Assembly: GCF_014654785.1 (NCBI RefSeq)
Contig: NZ_BNBD01000005.1
Location: 124,001 to 188,000 of the forward strand
Length of the DNA: 64,000 bases
Source of the DNA: Streptomyces mashuensis
GTDB lineage: Bacteria > Actinomycetota > Actinomycetes > Streptomycetales > Streptomycetaceae
Direction: 5' to 3'
Part shown: in pieces, positions 1-9,094 of the stretch
Layout of the letters: each line of letters opens with the position of its first letter
Numbering within the stretch: position 1 is the stretch's first letter
Notes under the pieces: model-generated
Databases searched by the model: none
Told to the model about the DNA's origin: nothing
The model's input: only the letters and a program-made list of their open reading frames with translations
Program-made: the position numbers and the translations under genes

Positions 1-1
1 C

Positions 2-1423
2 AACTGGAGCGTCGAAGGGGCATGGGGGACCCGGAACTCGGCCGGGCGGAAGCTGGATCTCGCCCGGTGGCAGGCCCGCCTCGACCAGCTCTGCGCCGAG
101 CACCACGTGCCGGGAGCGTCCTTGGCCGTTCTCGTCGACGGAACCGTCCACGCATGGGCGAGTGGCGTCCTGCACCGCGGCACGGGCGTGGAGACGACGA
201 CCGACTCGGTCTTCCAGATGGGCTCGATAGCCAAGCTCTACACGGCCACCCTGGTGATGCAGCTCGTCGAGTCCGGCCGGCTCGAACTGGACGCGCCGGT
301 CACGGACGTGCTGCCGGAGTTCTCGGTCGGTGACCCCGAAACGACCAGGATGATCACCATCCGCCGCCTGCTCAGCCACACGAGCGGGCTCACCTGCGAC
401 TTCAACCACGACAGCGGGCGCGGCGACGACTGCCTCGCCAAGTACGTCGAGGCCGCGAAGGACGTCGCGCTCGACTGCCCGCCCGGCACCGCGATCTCGT
501 ACAGCAGCGTCGGCTACAACGTGCTCGGCCGGATCGTCGAGGTGGTGACCGGCACGACGTGGGACGAAGCGCTCAAGGACCTGCTGCTGACCCCGCTCGG
601 TCTCACGCACACCATGACCCTGCCCGAAGAGGCGCTGCGCTTCCGCGCAGCCATGGGGCACCTGGGCGAGCCGGGCCAGGATCCTGCACCGGCACCGGAG
701 TGGGACATGATGCCGCGGTCGGCGGGCCCGTACGGCAGGGTCATCGCCACCGCGGGCGACCTCGCCCGGTTCGCACGGATGCACCTGGCCGGCGGTGTGG
801 CCGAGGACGGCACCCGCGTGCTCTCCGAGGGGACGGTCGCCCTGATGCAGCGCCGGGTGGTGGACTGCCCCGACAAGTGGACGGTCAGCTCGGACGGCTG
901 GGGCCTGGGCTGGACCCTGTACGACTGGAACGGTGTCGAGGGATACGGTCACGACGGCGCCTCCATCGGGCAGTACGGCTACCTGCGCGTGGTGCCGTCG
1001 GCCGGCGTCGCCGTCGCGCTGCTCACCAACGGCGGCGGTGCGCGCGAGGTGTACGCGGCGCTCTACCGCGAGCTGCTCGCCGATCTGGCGGGGGTGGCCA
1101 TGCCGGAGCCCTTCGCCCCGCCGGCCACGCCGCCCGTGGTGGACTGGGCACCGCTCGTCGGTACGTACCGGCGCGAGGGCGTGGTCATCACGGTGACCGA
1201 GAAGGACGGCGCCGGGCACGCGCTCTACGAATTCGTCGACGGCATGAAGGACTTCTCGAAGCCCCTTGGGATCGACCTGCTGCCGGTCACGGGGACGGCC
1301 TTCGCCGGCACGGGCGTGGGTTCGGCCTTCAGTACGGACTACACGCCGGTGGTCTTCTCCGCCCTGCCCGACGGCACACGCTGCGTCTACATCGGCATGC
1401 GCTGCGCCCCCATGACCGGCTGA
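2..1423 (+). CDS. Serine hydrolase, class C beta-lactamase/esterase-like (5' partial)
   Basis: The frame is open from the left edge, and the conserved family lead-in (ARLDQLCAEHHVPGASLAV) lies before the first GTG at 107, so the real start is probably outside the window. The nucleophile motif is SIAK at 224-235. A Tyr-Ser-Ser motif sits in SYSSVGYN and an HDG triad in GYGHDGAS, in the order expected of penicillin-binding-protein-like serine hydrolases. The C-terminal 100 residues look like the beta-rich extension often found in secreted D-alanyl-D-alanine carboxypeptidase or esterase homologues. No signal peptide can be judged because the N-terminus is missing. The substrate is unknown: it could be an esterase, a peptidase or a beta-lactamase-like enzyme. 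The gene converges on the ABC permease gene 28 bases downstream. Confidence 0.85.
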   Translation, partial: NWSVEGAWGTRNSAGRKLDLARWQARLDQLCAEHHVPGASLAVLVDGTVHAWASGVLHRGTGVETTTDSVFQMGSIAKLYTATLVMQLVESGRLELDAPVTDVLPEFSVGDPETTRMITIRRLLSHTSGLTCDFNHDSGRGDDCLAKYVEAAKDVALDCPPGTAISYSSVGYNVLGRIVEVVTGTTWDEALKDLLLTPLGLTHTMTLPEEALRFRAAMGHLGEPGQDPAPAPEWDMMPRSAGPYGRVIATAGDLARFARMHLAGGVAEDGTRVLSEGTVALMQRRVVDCPDKWTVSSDGWGLGWTLYDWNGVEGYGHDGASIGQYGYLRVVPSAGVAVALLTNGGGAREVYAALYRELLADLAGVAMPEPFAPPATPPVVDWAPLVGTYRREGVVITVTEKDGAGHALYEFVDGMKDFSKPLGIDLLPVTGTAFAGTGVGSAFSTDYTPVVFSALPDGTRCVYIGMRCAPMTG

Positions 1424-1450
1424 CCGGCCGCTCGCCGGACGGGGCCGGTC

Positions 1451-2238
1451 TCACTTCCCGTCGCGGTGGAACGTCGACGTCGACCAGGCGTAGCCGAGCA
1501 CCGCGAGGCCCACGCACCAGGCGACCGCGAGCCAGCCGTTGTGGCCGATCCTGGTGCCGAGCAGCAGGCCGCGCAGGGTCTCGATGGCGGGCGTGAACGG
1601 CTGGTACTCGGCGACCGGCCGGAACCAGCCGGGCATGGCATCGACCGGGACGAACGCGCTGGACAGGAGCGGCAGCAGGATCATCGGCAGGGCGTTGTTG
1701 CTCGCGGCCTCCGCGTTCGGGCTGACGAGGCCCATGCCGACCGCTATCCAGGTGAGGGCGGTGGCGAAGAGGACGAGCAGGCCGAACGCCGCGAGCCATT
1801 CGAGGGGGCCGGCGTCCTTGGAGCGGAAGCCGATGGCCACGGCGACGGCGCCCACGAGGACGACGCTCATGACGGACTGGAGCACGCTGCCGACGACGTG
1901 CCCGACGAGCACCGAACCGCGGTGGATCGCCATCGTGCGGAAGCGGGCGACGATGCCTTCGGTCATGTCGTTGGAGACGGACACCGCCGTCCCGACCACG
2001 GTGCCGCCGATGGTCATCAGCAGGATGCCGGGCACGAGGTAGGCGATGTACGCGGAGCGGTCCGCGCCTCCGCCGCCGATGCCCGCGCTCATCACGTCGC
2101 CGAAGACGTAGACGAAGAGCAACAGCAGCATGACCGGCGTGAGGAGCAGGTTCAGCGTGAGGGAGGGGTAGCGCCGGGCGTGCAGGAGGTTGCGGCGCAG
2201 CATCGTGGACGAGTCGCGGAGGGCGAGGGAGAGGGAGC

Positions 2239-2242
<4 letters not shown>
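1451..2242 (-). CDS. ABC-2 type exporter permease (DrrB-like)
   Basis: Predicted 263-residue integral membrane protein. The ATG at 2242 overlaps the TGA of the upstream ATPase gene (ATGA), so the two are translationally coupled. After a short cytoplasmic N-terminus (SLALRDSSTMLRRNLLHARRYPS) come about six hydrophobic segments. The segment from residue 75 has the form typical of DrrB/ABC-2 permeases (PGILLMTIGGTVVGTAVSVSNDMTEGIVARFR-type cytoplasmic turn). The C-terminal half has the conserved LSSAFVPVDAMPGWFRPVAEYQPFTP-type loop, described here only by its position at about residues 190-215. It should pair with the adjacent ATPase to export a hydrophobic compound; the substrate is not evident. 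The reading frame stays open upstream of 2242 but is antisense-like composition inside the ATPase gene, so I exclude it. Confidence 0.9.
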
Positions 2243-3234
<992 letters not shown>

Positions 3235-3295
3235 GGGGCCCTCCCGTTCGGAGGTCGTGGCGGCGGGTGACGGGTGGTGCCGAGGAGGGGAGCGC

Positions 3296-4141
3296 TCACG
3301 CCTTGGCGCGGAGGATGTCGATGTTGCCGTGCCGGGTCCGGGCGCGGACCTCGACGGTCTCCTCGGCCTGGTCCGGGCCCTCGGTCGCGGTCAGCGTGTT
3401 ACGGACCTGGCCCGAGCCGGAGCTGACGTCGAGCCAGGCGGCGGTGCCCTCGCGGACACCGACCTCGATGGAGCCGTAGGAGGTCTCCAGCTGCACGGTG
3501 CCGCGAACCGCTTCGCCGACGCGCACGGTGCCGTGCGCGGTGGTGGCGGTGACCGAGCCCGCGGCGCGCCGGACCTCGATGTCGCCGTGGGCGCCGCTCA
3601 CCCGCAGCTCGCCGAGGGCGGCGTCGACGGTCGTGCTGCCGTGCGAGTTCTTCAGGACGGCCGGGCCGTCGAGGACGCCGGCGCGCAGGCTGCCCGAGCT
3701 GGTGGTGATCTCGGCCGGGCCCTGGACGTGGCCGACCGTGATGGTGCCGTGCGACGCGGTCAGCTTCAGCGGGCCGGTCGTGTCGAGGCGGGCGTCCCCG
3801 GACGAGGTCTTCACGCGGACCTCGCCGAGCCGGCCCTCGCCCACGACCTGGGCCCAGGCGCCGGTCGTGTCGACGCGCGAACCCGTGGGCAGTTCGACGG
3901 TGACGTCGACGACCCCGGTGCGGCCGACGAGGTAGCGCGGCTTGGGCGTCCGGACCGTCAGCGCACCGTTCGCGTACGTGACCTCGGTCTGGTCGGCGGC
4001 CCGCACGTCGAGGTCCTTCTTCGGGTCGCGGGGCCGCACCTCGACGACGGTGTCGGAGCGGTCGCTCGCGGCGAACCGGATGGAACCGGCCTCGACCTGC
4101 GCCGTGACCGCGATCGGCTCGGGAGTGGCGAAAGAAGGCAT
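3296..4141 (-). CDS. DUF4097-family beta-repeat protein
   Basis: 281 residues with no signal peptide or membrane segment. From about residue 95 onward the sequence is a series of short beta-strand repeats with the pattern T-S-x-G-x-x-x-V/L (for example KTSSGDARLD, TASHGTITVG, TTSSGSLRAG, NSHGSTTVD, TAHGTVRVG). This is typical of the DUF4097 putative adhesin/beta-solenoid family. The function of the family is not established. Such genes commonly sit beside ABC exporters or anti-sigma genes. Here it lies between a ribbon-helix-helix regulator and a DrrAB-like exporter, all on one strand with gaps of 89 and 61 bases. AGAGGA lies nine bases before the ATG. I infer a cytoplasmic partner or sensor for this exporter operon, with low certainty. 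Confidence 0.85.
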   Translation of the reverse strand: MPSFATPEPIAVTAQVEAGSIRFAASDRSDTVVEVRPRDPKKDLDVRAADQTEVTYANGALTVRTPKPRYLVGRTGVVDVTVELPTGSRVDTTGAWAQVVGEGRLGEVRVKTSSGDARLDTTGPLKLTASHGTITVGHVQGPAEITTSSGSLRAGVLDGPAVLKNSHGSTTVDAALGELRVSGAHGDIEVRRAAGSVTATTAHGTVRVGEAVRGTVQLETSYGSIEVGVREGTAAWLDVSSGSGQVRNTLTATEGPDQAEETVEVRARTRHGNIDILRAKA

Positions 4142-4230
4142 GGCTGTACCGTCCTCTTGGGTCGTGGGGGCGTCCCCGCAGGTGGGACGTGGTGTGACGT
4201 GGTGTGAAGGGGGAGGGGCGGGCGGTGCGG

Positions 4231-4761
4231 TCAGCGCACCCAGCCCGTGATGCTCTGCCCGACGGTGTGGGTCTTCTGCGGCGCACGCGGCCGGGTGCCG
4301 CCGTCGACCGCGGCCGACACGGCCCGTACCAGCCAGGCGTTGACCGACAGGCCCTCACGGCTCGCCGCCTCCTCGGCGCGCGCCTTGAGGTGCGCCGGCA
4401 GGCGCAGATTCACGCGGGCCGTACCGCCCTCGTCGCCGTCGGCGGGCGGCGGGGCGGGGGCCGCGAGCGGCTCGGCGGGCCCGGCGGCCGCCGCGGCCTC
4501 GGCGGAGCCGCCGTGGGAGGGCGGGAGCGTCACGACGAAGTCGGGGTCGAGTCCGCGCAGCCGTACGTCGACCGAGCCGGGGGCGAGTTCGCGGGTGATC
4601 TCGTCCATCGCGGCGGAGAGCACGTTGAGCATGGTCAGGCGGGTCGCCGACTCCAGCGGAGTGGTGAGCCGCTCGGCCAGCTCGCGGGCATCGTCCCCGC
4701 CGGCTTCGGCGGCCACCGCGAGTTCACGGCGGAGGGTGTCGACATACGGAGTCAGATCCAT
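4231..4761 (-). CDS. Ribbon-helix-helix (HicB-like) regulator
   Basis: 176 residues from the ATG at 4761; an earlier in-frame start at 4797 would run into the operator-like palindrome and is less likely. The C-terminal part (about residues 120-160) reads as an Arc/MetJ-type ribbon-helix-helix: a strand RVNLRLP, then helices HLKARAEEAASREG and VNAWLVRAVSAAV. The N-terminal half is helical and the middle is Ala/Pro-rich linker. In HicB-type proteins this domain binds palindromic DNA. The upstream intergenic region has a perfect GTGGCACCA/TGGTGCCAC palindrome plus further TGGTGCC copies, which suggests autoregulation and control of the downstream DUF4097 and ABC genes. No HicA-like toxin is adjacent, so a toxin-antitoxin role is not supported. 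Confidence 0.85.
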   Translation of the reverse strand: MDLTPYVDTLRRELAVAAEAGGDDARELAERLTTPLESATRLTMLNVLSAAMDEITRELAPGSVDVRLRGLDPDFVVTLPPSHGGSAEAAAAAGPAEPLAAPAPPPADGDEGGTARVNLRLPAHLKARAEEAASREGLSVNAWLVRAVSAAVDGGTRPRAPQKTHTVGQSITGWVR

Positions 4762-4770
4762 GACGTTAGT

Positions 4771-4791
4771 GTGGCACCACTTTGGTGCCAC
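4771..4791. promoter_or_regulatory. Inverted-repeat operator before the RHH gene
   Basis: GTGGCACCA, three bases, then TGGTGCCAC: nine-base perfect arms centred 20 bases upstream of the RHH start codon. The arm sequence recurs at 4871-4900. I infer a binding site for the RHH protein itself; no binding data exist here. Confidence 0.6.
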
Positions 4792-4870
4792 ATGCAACCC
4801 CCGATGGTGTCATCGAAGTGTCGGGGGCTTTGCTGTGCTGCCTGACCTGGGGAAACGGTGGTCGGCGCGG

Positions 4871-4906
4871 CGTGGTGCCACGTGGTGCCATGGTGTGCTA
4901 CCACCG
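4871..4906. repeat. Tandem TGGTGCCA half-sites in the divergent intergenic region
   Basis: The ten-base unit CGTGGTGCCA occurs twice head to tail (4871-4890), followed by TGGTGTGCTACCA, a degenerate inverted copy. The units match the arm of the palindrome at 4771-4791. They lie between the RHH gene and the MerR promoter, so both divergent operons could be affected. Confidence 0.55.
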
Positions 4907-4911
4907 TCTTC

Positions 4912-4942
4912 TTGCTTCAAGTGCACTTGAAGGTCCTAGCGT
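4912..4942 (+). promoter_or_regulatory. MerR-type promoter with 19-bp spacer and 18-bp palindrome
   Basis: A -35 like TTGCTT (4912-4917) and a -10 like TAGCGT (4937-4942) are separated by 19 bases, the overlong spacing that MerR-family activators correct by DNA distortion. The perfect palindrome CTTCAAGTGCACTTGAAG (4915-4932) fills the spacer. The predicted transcription start falls within a base or two of the MerR ATG at 4950, which implies a leaderless mRNA. Confidence 0.75.
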
Positions 4943-4949
4943 GATCGGC

Positions 4950-5384
4950 ATGACGGCGAACGACATCTGTGTGGCCGCCGGGTCGGACCACCCCCGGCCC
5001 GACGGCCAGGACCGGTACACGATCAGTGAGGTGGCGGCGTTCACCGGGCTCAGGGCCCACACGCTGCGCTGGTACGAGCAGATCGGGCTGATGCCGCAGG
5101 TCGAGCGGTCGCACAGTGGGCAACGGTTGTTCGGCAACCGGGACCTGGACTGGCTCGACTTCGTGCGCAGGCTGCGGCTGACCGGGATGCCGGTGGCCGA
5201 CATGGTGCGGTTCGCGGAACTGGTCCTCGAGGGCGAGGCCACCTACGACGAACGGCGGGACATCCTGGAGCGGACCCGCCAGGAGGTCCTCACGCGCATC
5301 GCGGAGCTCCAGGACACCGTCGCCGTGCTCGACGCAAAGATCGATTTCTATGCGGGTGCCCACCGGGCGCCGGAAGGGGCCTGA
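4950..5384 (+). CDS. MerR family transcriptional regulator
   Basis: 144 residues from the ATG at 4950. Residues about 21-90 form the MerR winged helix-turn-helix (YTISEVAAFTGLRAHTLRWYEQIGL, then RLFGNRDLDWLDFVRRLRLTGMPVADM). A coiled-coil dimerisation helix follows (RRDILERTRQEVLTRIAELQDTVAVLDAKIDFY). There is no C-terminal ligand-binding domain and no cysteine cluster, so the inducer is not visible. No ribosome-binding site precedes the start, consistent with the leaderless transcript predicted from the promoter at 4912-4942. It is eight bases upstream of the aldo/keto reductase gene. MerR-AKR pairs of this layout are common in Streptomyces; the regulator probably activates its own operon in response to an electrophile or redox signal (inference). 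Confidence 0.92.
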   Translation: MTANDICVAAGSDHPRPDGQDRYTISEVAAFTGLRAHTLRWYEQIGLMPQVERSHSGQRLFGNRDLDWLDFVRRLRLTGMPVADMVRFAELVLEGEATYDERRDILERTRQEVLTRIAELQDTVAVLDAKIDFYAGAHRAPEGA

Positions 5385-5392
5385 GCGCCACC

Positions 5393-6418
5393 ATGAGCAA
5401 CACCACCGAACAGATACGCAGGACCGAACTCGGCACCGGCGGCCCCCTCGTCGGCATCCAGGGCTTCGGCGCCATGGGCATCAGCGCGGCCTACGGGGAG
5501 ACGGACACCGCCGCTGCCCGCGACACGCTGGAGGCCACGGTCGAGGCGGGCGTCACCCTCATCGACACCGCCGACATGTACGGGGCCGGCGCCAACGAGG
5601 AGTTCCTCGCGCCGTTCGTCGCCGCGCACCGCGACGAGATCACCCTCGCCACCAAGTTCGGCTTCGAGTACCGCGCCGACGACCCCTCGTACCGGGCCAT
5701 CCGCAACGACCCCGGCTACATCAGGAAGGCCGTCGAGGCGAGCCTGCGCCGGCTCGGCACCGACGTCATCGACCTCTACTACATGCACCGCCGCAACCCC
5801 GAGGTGCCGCTCGCCGAATCGGTCGGCGCCATGGCCGACCTCGTCCGGGAGGGCAAGGTCAAGTACCTCGGCCTGAGCGAGGTCACCGGCGCGGAGCTGC
5901 GGGAGGCGCACGCCGTGCACCCGATCACGGCCCTCCAGACGGAGTGGTCGGTCTTCAGCCGGGACGTCGAACGCAGCGCGGTGGGCGCCGCCGCGGAGCT
6001 CGGGGTCGCGTTCGTACCGTACTCGCCGCTCGGGCGGGGCTTCCTGACCGGTGCCTTCGCCGACGCGCACAAGGACCTCTCCGGCGGCGACTTCCGGCAG
6101 CTGCTGCCGCGGTTCACCGGCGACAACGCCCGGGCGAACGCCGCTCTCCTGGCGCCCCTGCACCGGATCGCGGCCGAGCGGGGCGCGACCACGGCGCAGA
6201 TCGCCCTGGCCTGGGTGCAGCAACGGGCCGAGGTGCACGGCCTGACCGTGGTGCCGATCCCCGGCACCCGGAAGCGCGCCCGCCTCCTGGAGAACGCGGC
6301 CGCCACGCGCATCACGCTCACCGCCGGGGAACTGGCGCTGCTGGAGCCGATCGCCGGCCGGGTGGCGGGCGAACGCTACGCGGACATGTCGCTCACCTCC
6401 GCCGCCCGGGAGATGTAG
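5393..6418 (+). CDS. Aldo/keto reductase
   Basis: 341 residues, the usual size of a (beta/alpha)8 aldo/keto reductase. The catalytic tetrad is complete: Asp58 and Tyr63 in IDTADMYG, Lys88 in ATKFG, His132 in YYMHRRNP. NADPH-binding motifs appear near the C-terminus (PIPGTRKRARLLENAAA). It most resembles the group that includes E. coli YajO/YhdN-like and plant pyridoxal-reductase-type enzymes; the physiological carbonyl substrate cannot be told from sequence. It is in one operon with the MerR regulator. The reaction is NAD(P)H-dependent reduction of an aldehyde or ketone in the cytoplasm. Confidence 0.93.
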   Translation: MSNTTEQIRRTELGTGGPLVGIQGFGAMGISAAYGETDTAAARDTLEATVEAGVTLIDTADMYGAGANEEFLAPFVAAHRDEITLATKFGFEYRADDPSYRAIRNDPGYIRKAVEASLRRLGTDVIDLYYMHRRNPEVPLAESVGAMADLVREGKVKYLGLSEVTGAELREAHAVHPITALQTEWSVFSRDVERSAVGAAAELGVAFVPYSPLGRGFLTGAFADAHKDLSGGDFRQLLPRFTGDNARANAALLAPLHRIAAERGATTAQIALAWVQQRAEVHGLTVVPIPGTRKRARLLENAAATRITLTAGELALLEPIAGRVAGERYADMSLTSAAREM

Positions 6419-6463
6419 AAATCCACCGCCCGGGAACGGTAGCGAGCCGGGCCCCGGCCCGCT

Positions 6464-7165
6464 TCAGCGGTCGCCGAGGCACGCCACCGCGAACGCCAGG
6501 CGACGGTCCAGCCAGGCGGCCTCGATGCGGAAGTCGGGCCCGGTGGACTGCATCACTTCCTCCTCGTCCGCCAGCCACAGCAGCGTCCGTTCCCGCGGCT
6601 GGTCGCCTTCCTCGGCGCCGAAGGAGAGGGCGGAGTCGAGCATGCCGCCGAGGAGCGTGCCGAGTGCGCGGGCCGGTACCTCCTGCCGTGGCACCGCCAC
6701 CCACTTGTTGCGGCCCACGATCTCCGGCCGGCCCGGCTGCTCGATGCGCCACGTGTGGCGGACCACCGCGTTCGAGGGCGGGACCCGGCGGACCGTGCCG
6801 ATCTCCCGGCCCTCCCCGTCGCGCACGACGTAGCGCCGCTCGTCCCCGCCGCTTTCGCCCGGCACCTCGTCGAGGCGGCACAGCACCCGCTGCCGCTCCT
6901 GGTCCGCGTAGACCACCCTGCCGGTGTCACGGACGCCGACCGTGCCGGACCCCACGAACGCGCACGGCTGCTTCACACGGTCCTGCCCGACACGGCGGGG
7001 GACGCGTATCGCGTTGCCGCCCGAGCCCAGCACCGGGCGCTTCCGGCCGGGGCCGGCCTCGCGCTCCACGATGTCGACGACGAAGCGCCGGACGTCACGC
7101 CAGTCGGCCACCGGCAGGCCGGGCTCGGTGTCCCCGCGCCTCGCCGCGTTCCTCCCGAAGACCAT
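6464..7165 (-). CDS. Hypothetical protein, possible Tubby/LURP-like fold
   Basis: 233 residues from the ATG at 7165. I do not recognise it with certainty. The central part (about residues 75-175) has a beta-rich pattern: VVYADQERQRVLCRLDEVP, YVVRDGEGREIGTVRRVPP, then HTWRIEQPGRPEIVGRNKW. This resembles the 'D-x-x-G-x-x-x-G' strand repeats of LURP-one/scramblase-like beta barrels. A short helix-rich C-terminus ends with DRRLAFAVACLGDR. No signal peptide or membrane helix is seen. It is 14 bases downstream of the DUF6891-like gene on the same strand, so the two are probably cotranscribed. Coding is supported by third-position GC; function unknown. Confidence 0.7.
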   Translation of the reverse strand: MVFGRNAARRGDTEPGLPVADWRDVRRFVVDIVEREAGPGRKRPVLGSGGNAIRVPRRVGQDRVKQPCAFVGSGTVGVRDTGRVVYADQERQRVLCRLDEVPGESGGDERRYVVRDGEGREIGTVRRVPPSNAVVRHTWRIEQPGRPEIVGRNKWVAVPRQEVPARALGTLLGGMLDSALSFGAEEGDQPRERTLLWLADEEEVMQSTGPDFRIEAAWLDRRLAFAVACLGDR

Positions 7166-7179
7166 GTGTCGCGTCGCTC

Positions 7180-8097
7180 CTATCCCACCAGCCGCTTCTG
7201 CCACGTCAGCGGTGCCACCGTAATGGCCTTCCGCGCGTCGCCGTCCCACTCCACCGTCAGGCCCTCCGCCCGCAGCGCCGCCACGACCTCGTGGCCGACC
7301 GCCGTCGTCGTCTCCGGCGAGTCGTCGAAGCCGCCGTAGTGGAGCGTGAGGCCGTGCCCGGCTGCCACGGCGTCCGTGCTCTGGTGGTGGAAGAAGACGA
7401 ACCCGCGGGCGTCCGGGGCCCCCGACTCGGCTATCTCCGCGTGACCACAGGTGGAGCAGCACGTGAAGTTCTCGCGCGCGGTGACGCCCGTGGACTCCAG
7501 GGCGGTGAAGGCGCGGTGGACGCGGTCCGGGTCCGTCTCGACGGGCCAGCCGGCCTGTTCGGCGACGCGCTCCAGCCACATGCGGTCGGCCAGGTGACGG
7601 GCCTGGTCCGGCGTGACGGGGCGCCGGTCGCCCGACACGAGGTGGTCCTCGGCCAGTTCGGCCAGGCCGTCGCGCGTCACGTAGCCACCGGCCAGTGCCG
7701 TACGGACGCACTCCTCCAGATCCCTGCGCTCCGCCTCGTCCAGCTCCAGCGGCGGTACGGGGGCCGCGGGCGGGAAGGCGAGCGGCTCCCATGCGAGGCC
7801 GGCATCCCAGTCCGGCGCCAGGCGCGCCCAGGCGGTCATCGTGGCGGCGACCGTGCCGGGGTCGTCCAGCGCCACCTGGAAGTGGCGGCCGGGGTCGCCG
7901 GCGCGGTGTTCCAGCAGGTAGTCGCCGCTCTCCTCGTGCCACACCTGTATGAAGACGTCGGGCAGGTCGGGGACGCGCTGGACGACGAGGAACCGGTCGC
8001 CGTCGCCGCCTATGCGGCGCACCAGGCCGTCGAGTTCGCCGGCCGCCGGCTCCACGTACCGCCGGCCGTTCTCCGTCTCCACGCGGATCGCAAGCAT
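7180..8097 (-). CDS. Hypothetical protein, DUF6891-like C-terminus
   Basis: 305 residues from the ATG at 8097; the frame is open to 8193 but the earlier part overlaps the divergent promoter region. The N-terminal half looks like an immunity-type or SMI1-neighbour domain with beta strands (AIRVETENGRRYVEP, FLVVQRVPDLPDVFIQVWHE). The C-terminal half (about residues 200-300) has ENFTCCSTCGHAEI, GFVFFHHQSTDAVAAGHGLTLHYG and EGLTVEWDGDARKAI, which I associate with DUF6891. The Cys-Cys-x-x-Cys and following His residues may bind metal. Cotranscribed with the downstream 233-residue protein. No function can be given. Confidence 0.75.
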   Translation of the reverse strand: MLAIRVETENGRRYVEPAAGELDGLVRRIGGDGDRFLVVQRVPDLPDVFIQVWHEESGDYLLEHRAGDPGRHFQVALDDPGTVAATMTAWARLAPDWDAGLAWEPLAFPPAAPVPPLELDEAERRDLEECVRTALAGGYVTRDGLAELAEDHLVSGDRRPVTPDQARHLADRMWLERVAEQAGWPVETDPDRVHRAFTALESTGVTARENFTCCSTCGHAEIAESGAPDARGFVFFHHQSTDAVAAGHGLTLHYGGFDDSPETTTAVGHEVVAALRAEGLTVEWDGDARKAITVAPLTWQKRLVG

Positions 8098-8191
8098 GGG
8101 ACCCACGATGGCACGGGCCACTGACAACGCGGTCCGGGGCGGGTGGCCGGGCGGTACAGTCCCCCCACGTTCGTCGACGAAGGGGTTTCGC

Positions 8192-8422
8192 ATGGCCGAC
8201 AGTGACTCCGGGTACGGGATTCAGCGGCCGCGGGAGTGGGCCGACCCCCGGCAGGCGGACGTGGTGCGTTTCCACCGGAAACGCGAGGCCGCGCGGGGAC
8301 GGGCGCGGGGCCGTGGGGCCTGGCGCGGGTGCACGGTGTGCGCGGGGCGCGGCGAGACGGTGATGGTCGGCGAAGGGGGCCGGCCTTTCGCCGTGCGGTG
8401 CGTCGCCTGCACGCTGGAGTGA
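8192..8422 (+). CDS. Small CxxC zinc-ribbon-like hypothetical protein
   Basis: 76 residues from the ATG at 8192, divergent from the gene at 7180-8097. The N-terminal 50 residues are basic and hydrophilic. The C-terminus has two CxxC knuckles, CTVC and CVAC, separated by about 20 residues, the layout of a zinc ribbon. No family name is recognised. The start is chosen because the frame upstream runs inside the divergent gene. Coding potential is supported by GC3 and the paired cysteines only. Confidence 0.6.
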   Translation: MADSDSGYGIQRPREWADPRQADVVRFHRKREAARGRARGRGAWRGCTVCAGRGETVMVGEGGRPFAVRCVACTLE

Positions 8423-8453
8423 GGCACGGGGCACGGCGGTCCGTACGCTACGG

Positions 8454-8933
8454 ATGGTGCCCTACGAGATCCACTTCCTGCGCGTCCCTGCCGGCCGCAC
8501 CTATGACGAGGTGCTGGACGACATCAACGCGGCGTACGACCCGGACGCCGACCCCGAGCCGATGAGGCTGACCGCCGGTCAGCGCGCGGTGTGGGAGCGG
8601 CTCGTGCGACGGGTGGGCGAGGCTGTGGGTGGACCGGTCGAGTGCGAGGAGTACCCGTCCTGCCTGACGCTGTGCCGTACGGCGCCGCCGGGCTATCTGC
8701 AACTGGACTACGACGGCGACTCGGCCGCGCTCCAGGTGGCCTACCGCCACGCCGGACCGGACGCCCGGCGGGCGGCCGAGGAGTTGTACCGCGTTGCGCG
8801 GATGGTCGAGGCGGAGACGGGCCTCCAGGGCTACGACGGCCAGGCCGGCCAGCCCGTCGCCACCGGCGCCGTCGACAGGGCGGCGGCCGCGCTGGGCGGG
8901 GTCTCGCGGTGGGCGCAGGAGAACCTCACCTGA
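8454..8933 (+). CDS. Hypothetical protein
   Basis: 159 residues, acidic, no membrane segment or signal peptide. It starts MVPYEIHFLRVPAGRTYDEVLDD. The middle contains a beta hairpin with two cysteines (CEEYPSCLTLCRTAPPGYLQLDYDGDSAALQVAYRH), and the C-terminus is helical (ARRAAEELYRVARMVEAETGL). I know of Streptomyces homologues only as hypothetical proteins. It is 31 bases after the zinc-ribbon-like gene on the same strand, so cotranscription is possible. Confidence 0.65.
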   Translation: MVPYEIHFLRVPAGRTYDEVLDDINAAYDPDADPEPMRLTAGQRAVWERLVRRVGEAVGGPVECEEYPSCLTLCRTAPPGYLQLDYDGDSAALQVAYRHAGPDARRAAEELYRVARMVEAETGLQGYDGQAGQPVATGAVDRAAAALGGVSRWAQENLT

Positions 8934-9094
8934 GACCGAGGCCGTTCGAGCAGGGGGGCAGGCCGTACGACCGTGCGCGTGCAACTGTGCGGCCTAGGGC
9001 CCCGGTCTGATGCGGGAGCGGCGCCCTCCGCGTACTGTCATAGGTGCAAGTCGAGAGAGACCCTTACACACGTCAGCTCGTCGAGGAGCCACCG

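Noticed and set aside
4231..4761. HicAB toxin-antitoxin locus
   Set aside because: RHH domain present but no HicA-like small toxin next to it; neighbours are DUF4097 and ABC genes.
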